Part shown: piece by piece, positions 4,865 to 6,507 of the stretch | How the letters are laid out: each line of letters begins with the position of its first letter | Position numbering within the stretch: the first letter of the stretch is position 1 | Assembly: GCA_020848855.1 (NCBI GenBank) | Contig: JADLHH010000136.1 | Location: forward strand, 1-6,507 | Length of the DNA stretch: 6,507 bases | DNA from: Anaerolineae bacterium | Lineage (GTDB): Bacteria; Chloroflexota; Anaerolineae; Aggregatilineales; Phototrophicaceae | Reading direction: 5' to 3' | The notes under the pieces: generated by a model | What the model was told of the DNA's origin: nothing | The model's database searches: none | The model's input: only the letters and a program-made list of their open reading frames with translations | Position numbers and translations under genes: made by a program

Positions 4865-6424
4865 TCACCAGCCCACCTCGTTATCGGCGATATCGCGCCC
4901 CTGCTCGGCGACGCGGCTTTCGCCGCCCTTGACCATCCCGCCCTGGTACTCCTGCCCGGCAAGACCGTAGACCGTCCAGCCATCCATGACCAGCGGCGGG
5001 CGCTGAACGCCAGGGACGCACCCATCGCACGACACCGGAATCCATTCGCCGTTGTAGCGCCGGGCGATGTGCATGTGCGTCCCGTTGGAGAAGCCACCCT
5101 CGCACGACGGTCGCCCGATACGGTCGCCAACCTGCACAACTGTCCCCTGCGCGATGCGATCCCGGCTGGCGATATGCAGATACAGGATCACCCAGCCGGT
5201 CGTCTCGTCGCCATCGCCGTCGAGGTCCAGCACGACTGTGCCCTCATCCGTGCGAGCGATCACGCCGGGGGCGAGCGCCGTCGCAAAGTTCTCGGAGACG
5301 TAGCAGGCGCTGGTCACGGTTTCGAGATTATCCGGCGGGGCGAAATCGACCGCAGCCCATGCGCTGCCGGAGCCATAGCCGCCGTGCGGACCGCCGGTGA
5401 AATACCACACCTGCCCCCTGGGGAACGGGAACGTCAGTTCCGGCTGCTGGAGATTGTTCGGGATGAGCGGCTCGACCGGGTCGGCAAACGGGTCGCCAAA
5501 ATAGGCGATGTACGTGCGGTACAGCCCGTCCATGCCAACGTCACGTTCCCACGACGCGAGACTCGCGCCGATGCTCAGCACGTACTGCACGCCGACCGTG
5601 CCGGGGTTCAGGCGGCGCGCGAACAATCGGCGCTCGCCGCCGCTGAATTCGACGCTGTCCAGCTCGCGCAGATTCCAGCCGTAGTAGCCGTAATTCAGTT
5701 GATCGGCTGCCCAGGCAAGCTGGAGATACAGCCCCTTGCGCTGGATGCCGTTGGTATACGGCGGCGCGCCGACGGCGAAATCCTTGTCGGCGTCGCGCGG
5801 CGCGCTGCTGCTCAACAGGTGCGTCCGGTACTCGATCAGCGCCAGCAGCAGGCGCGGATCGACGCTGTATTCGAGCGCGACCCGCTGCACGATCTGGGCG
5901 GCGGTGTACGGCACGTCGTTGATGGTATCGGTGGCGGTGCGGATGTAGCCCGGCTGCTGGTTGACGAAGCTGGTCACGCTGAAGCTGGGGCTGCCCGGCG
6001 CGCGCACCAGCCGGCTGTCTGGCACGATCTTGAAGGCGCTGCCTTCGACGGTCGGCGGGGCTGGCAGGTGAATCACCTGCCCGACGAACAGCGCATCGGG
6101 GTTGGGGATGTCGTTGACCGACAGCAGTGTTTCGATACTGACACCGTTCTCCGCCGCGATGGCGTACAGCGTATCGCCCGCCTGGACGACGTAATCCGAC
6201 GCCGACACGGTCTCGGTTTGCGGGCGCTCCGGGTTGGGCGTTGGATCGATCAGCGTGCCTTCGGGCAGCGGCAGGAGCGTCGGTTCAGGCGTGGGCGGCA
6301 CAACCGCCGCCGTGCTGGTGGGCGGGAGAAACGTGGCGGTGATGACGATCACTTCCGGCTGGTTGAGCGTGCAGGCAGCGGCAAGCAGCCCGACGACGAA
6401 CAAAACAGGTGCGAATCTGCGCAT
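4865..6424 (-). CDS. LysM and M23 (LytM-type) peptidase lipoprotein
   Basis: This is a 519-residue secreted cell-wall hydrolase. The N-terminus is a lipoprotein signal ending in LLAAAC, with Cys18 as probable lipidation site. A Pro/Thr-rich tether spans about 30-75. A LysM domain lies at 78-121 (YVVQAGDTLYAIAAENGVS and VGQVIHLP), expected to bind N-acetylglucosamine polymers. Residues about 170-315 form a helical region with DPRLLLALIEYRTHLL (189-204), reminiscent of lytic-transglycosylase-like folds. The M23 domain spans about 330-465. Its expected zinc and catalytic residues are visible: His347 (GGPHGGYGSG), Asp360 (AAVDFAPP), His417 (YLHIAS) and the HMH pair His450/His452. M23 enzymes cut peptidoglycan cross-bridges or stems. 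An acidic loop DLDGDGDE (400-407) resembles a calcium-binding loop. Cysteines at 374, 441, 466 and 469 could form disulfides outside the cell. The ATG at 6424 lacks a clear ribosome site, but the signal peptide begins there. It is upstream of and probably co-transcribed with the SH3b gene. Confidence 0.92.
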   Translation of the reverse strand: MRRFAPVLFVVGLLAAACTLNQPEVIVITATFLPPTSTAAVVPPTPEPTLLPLPEGTLIDPTPNPERPQTETVSASDYVVQAGDTLYAIAAENGVSIETLLSVNDIPNPDALFVGQVIHLPAPPTVEGSAFKIVPDSRLVRAPGSPSFSVTSFVNQQPGYIRTATDTINDVPYTAAQIVQRVALEYSVDPRLLLALIEYRTHLLSSSAPRDADKDFAVGAPPYTNGIQRKGLYLQLAWAADQLNYGYYGWNLRELDSVEFSGGERRLFARRLNPGTVGVQYVLSIGASLASWERDVGMDGLYRTYIAYFGDPFADPVEPLIPNNLQQPELTFPFPRGQVWYFTGGPHGGYGSGSAWAAVDFAPPDNLETVTSACYVSENFATALAPGVIARTDEGTVVLDLDGDGDETTGWVILYLHIASRDRIAQGTVVQVGDRIGRPSCEGGFSNGTHMHIARRYNGEWIPVSCDGCVPGVQRPPLVMDGWTVYGLAGQEYQGGMVKGGESRVAEQGRDIADNEVGW

Positions 6425-6507
6425 ACAGATCGCCGGTCAGGTGACGATACTGCGGCTGCTGCGAGAAACTGTGCCGGAGAATGCGCGACCGTGCGTCTGG
6501 CAGGGAC
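6425..6507. other. Non-coding edge upstream of the LysM/M23 gene
   Basis: In these 83 nt I see no supportable gene, no convincing promoter and no ribosome binding site for the lipoprotein gene. A minus-strand frame open from the right edge stops at a TGA just before the lipoprotein ATG, so the tail of another minus-strand gene cannot be excluded. Confidence 0.4.

Noticed and set aside
6481..6507. A plus-strand ATG at 6481 that could begin a gene leaving the right edge.
   Set aside because: Only nine codons are visible and the GGAG before it is too close to the ATG to act as a ribosome binding site.

Overview
This 6.5 kb window is bacterial chromosomal DNA. It is GC-rich, densely coded and mostly housekeeping in content. 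The gene complement suggests a member of the Chloroflexota, perhaps Anaerolineae-like. The hints are a plant/cyanobacterial-type UDP-sulfoquinovose synthase, an archaeal/fungal-type aspartate-semialdehyde dehydrogenase, a SufR-like iron-sulfur regulator beside an A-type carrier, and Thr/Pro-rich LysM/M23 and SH3 envelope proteins. This placement is inference from gene content; there is no rRNA or other phylogenetic marker in the window.

Layout. (1) Positions 1-2518, minus strand: three biosynthetic genes read right to left as pheA (prephenate dehydratase with ACT domain), asd (2 nt gap, translationally coupled) and, after 75 nt, the first 164 codons of a sqdB/SQD1-like gene that runs off the left edge. 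(2) Positions 2519-2760: a divergent regulatory region with a minus-strand promoter for pheA, a plus-strand promoter for the regulator gene, and a perfect 19-bp inverted repeat whose left arm carries the pheA -35 box. (3) Positions 2761-3928, plus strand: a SufR-like winged-helix regulator with three C-terminal cysteines, then a HesB/IscA/ErpA-type Fe-S carrier with its own very good extended -10 promoter and an unusual cysteine-rich tail. (4) Positions 3929-4030: a short tandem repeat and a strong hairpin terminator between convergent genes. (5) Positions 4031-6424, minus strand: a lipoprotein with LysM and M23 peptidase domains, followed 36 nt downstream by a secreted SH3b protein with a C-terminal membrane segment. 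They probably form a two-gene envelope unit. The last 83 nt hold no supportable gene.

How they fit together: pheA and asd feed phenylalanine and the aspartate-family amino acids, and the sulfolipid gene may share their transcript. The regulator and carrier form an Fe-S homeostasis pair; a shared 9-mer in their two promoters could be a common operator. The M23/LysM and SH3b proteins are probably secreted cell-wall remodelling and binding factors. I found no mobile element, CRISPR array, tRNA or rRNA. The most interesting signals are in the non-coding DNA around the divergent promoters and in the domain make-up of the LysM/M23 lipoprotein and the Fe-S carrier tail.
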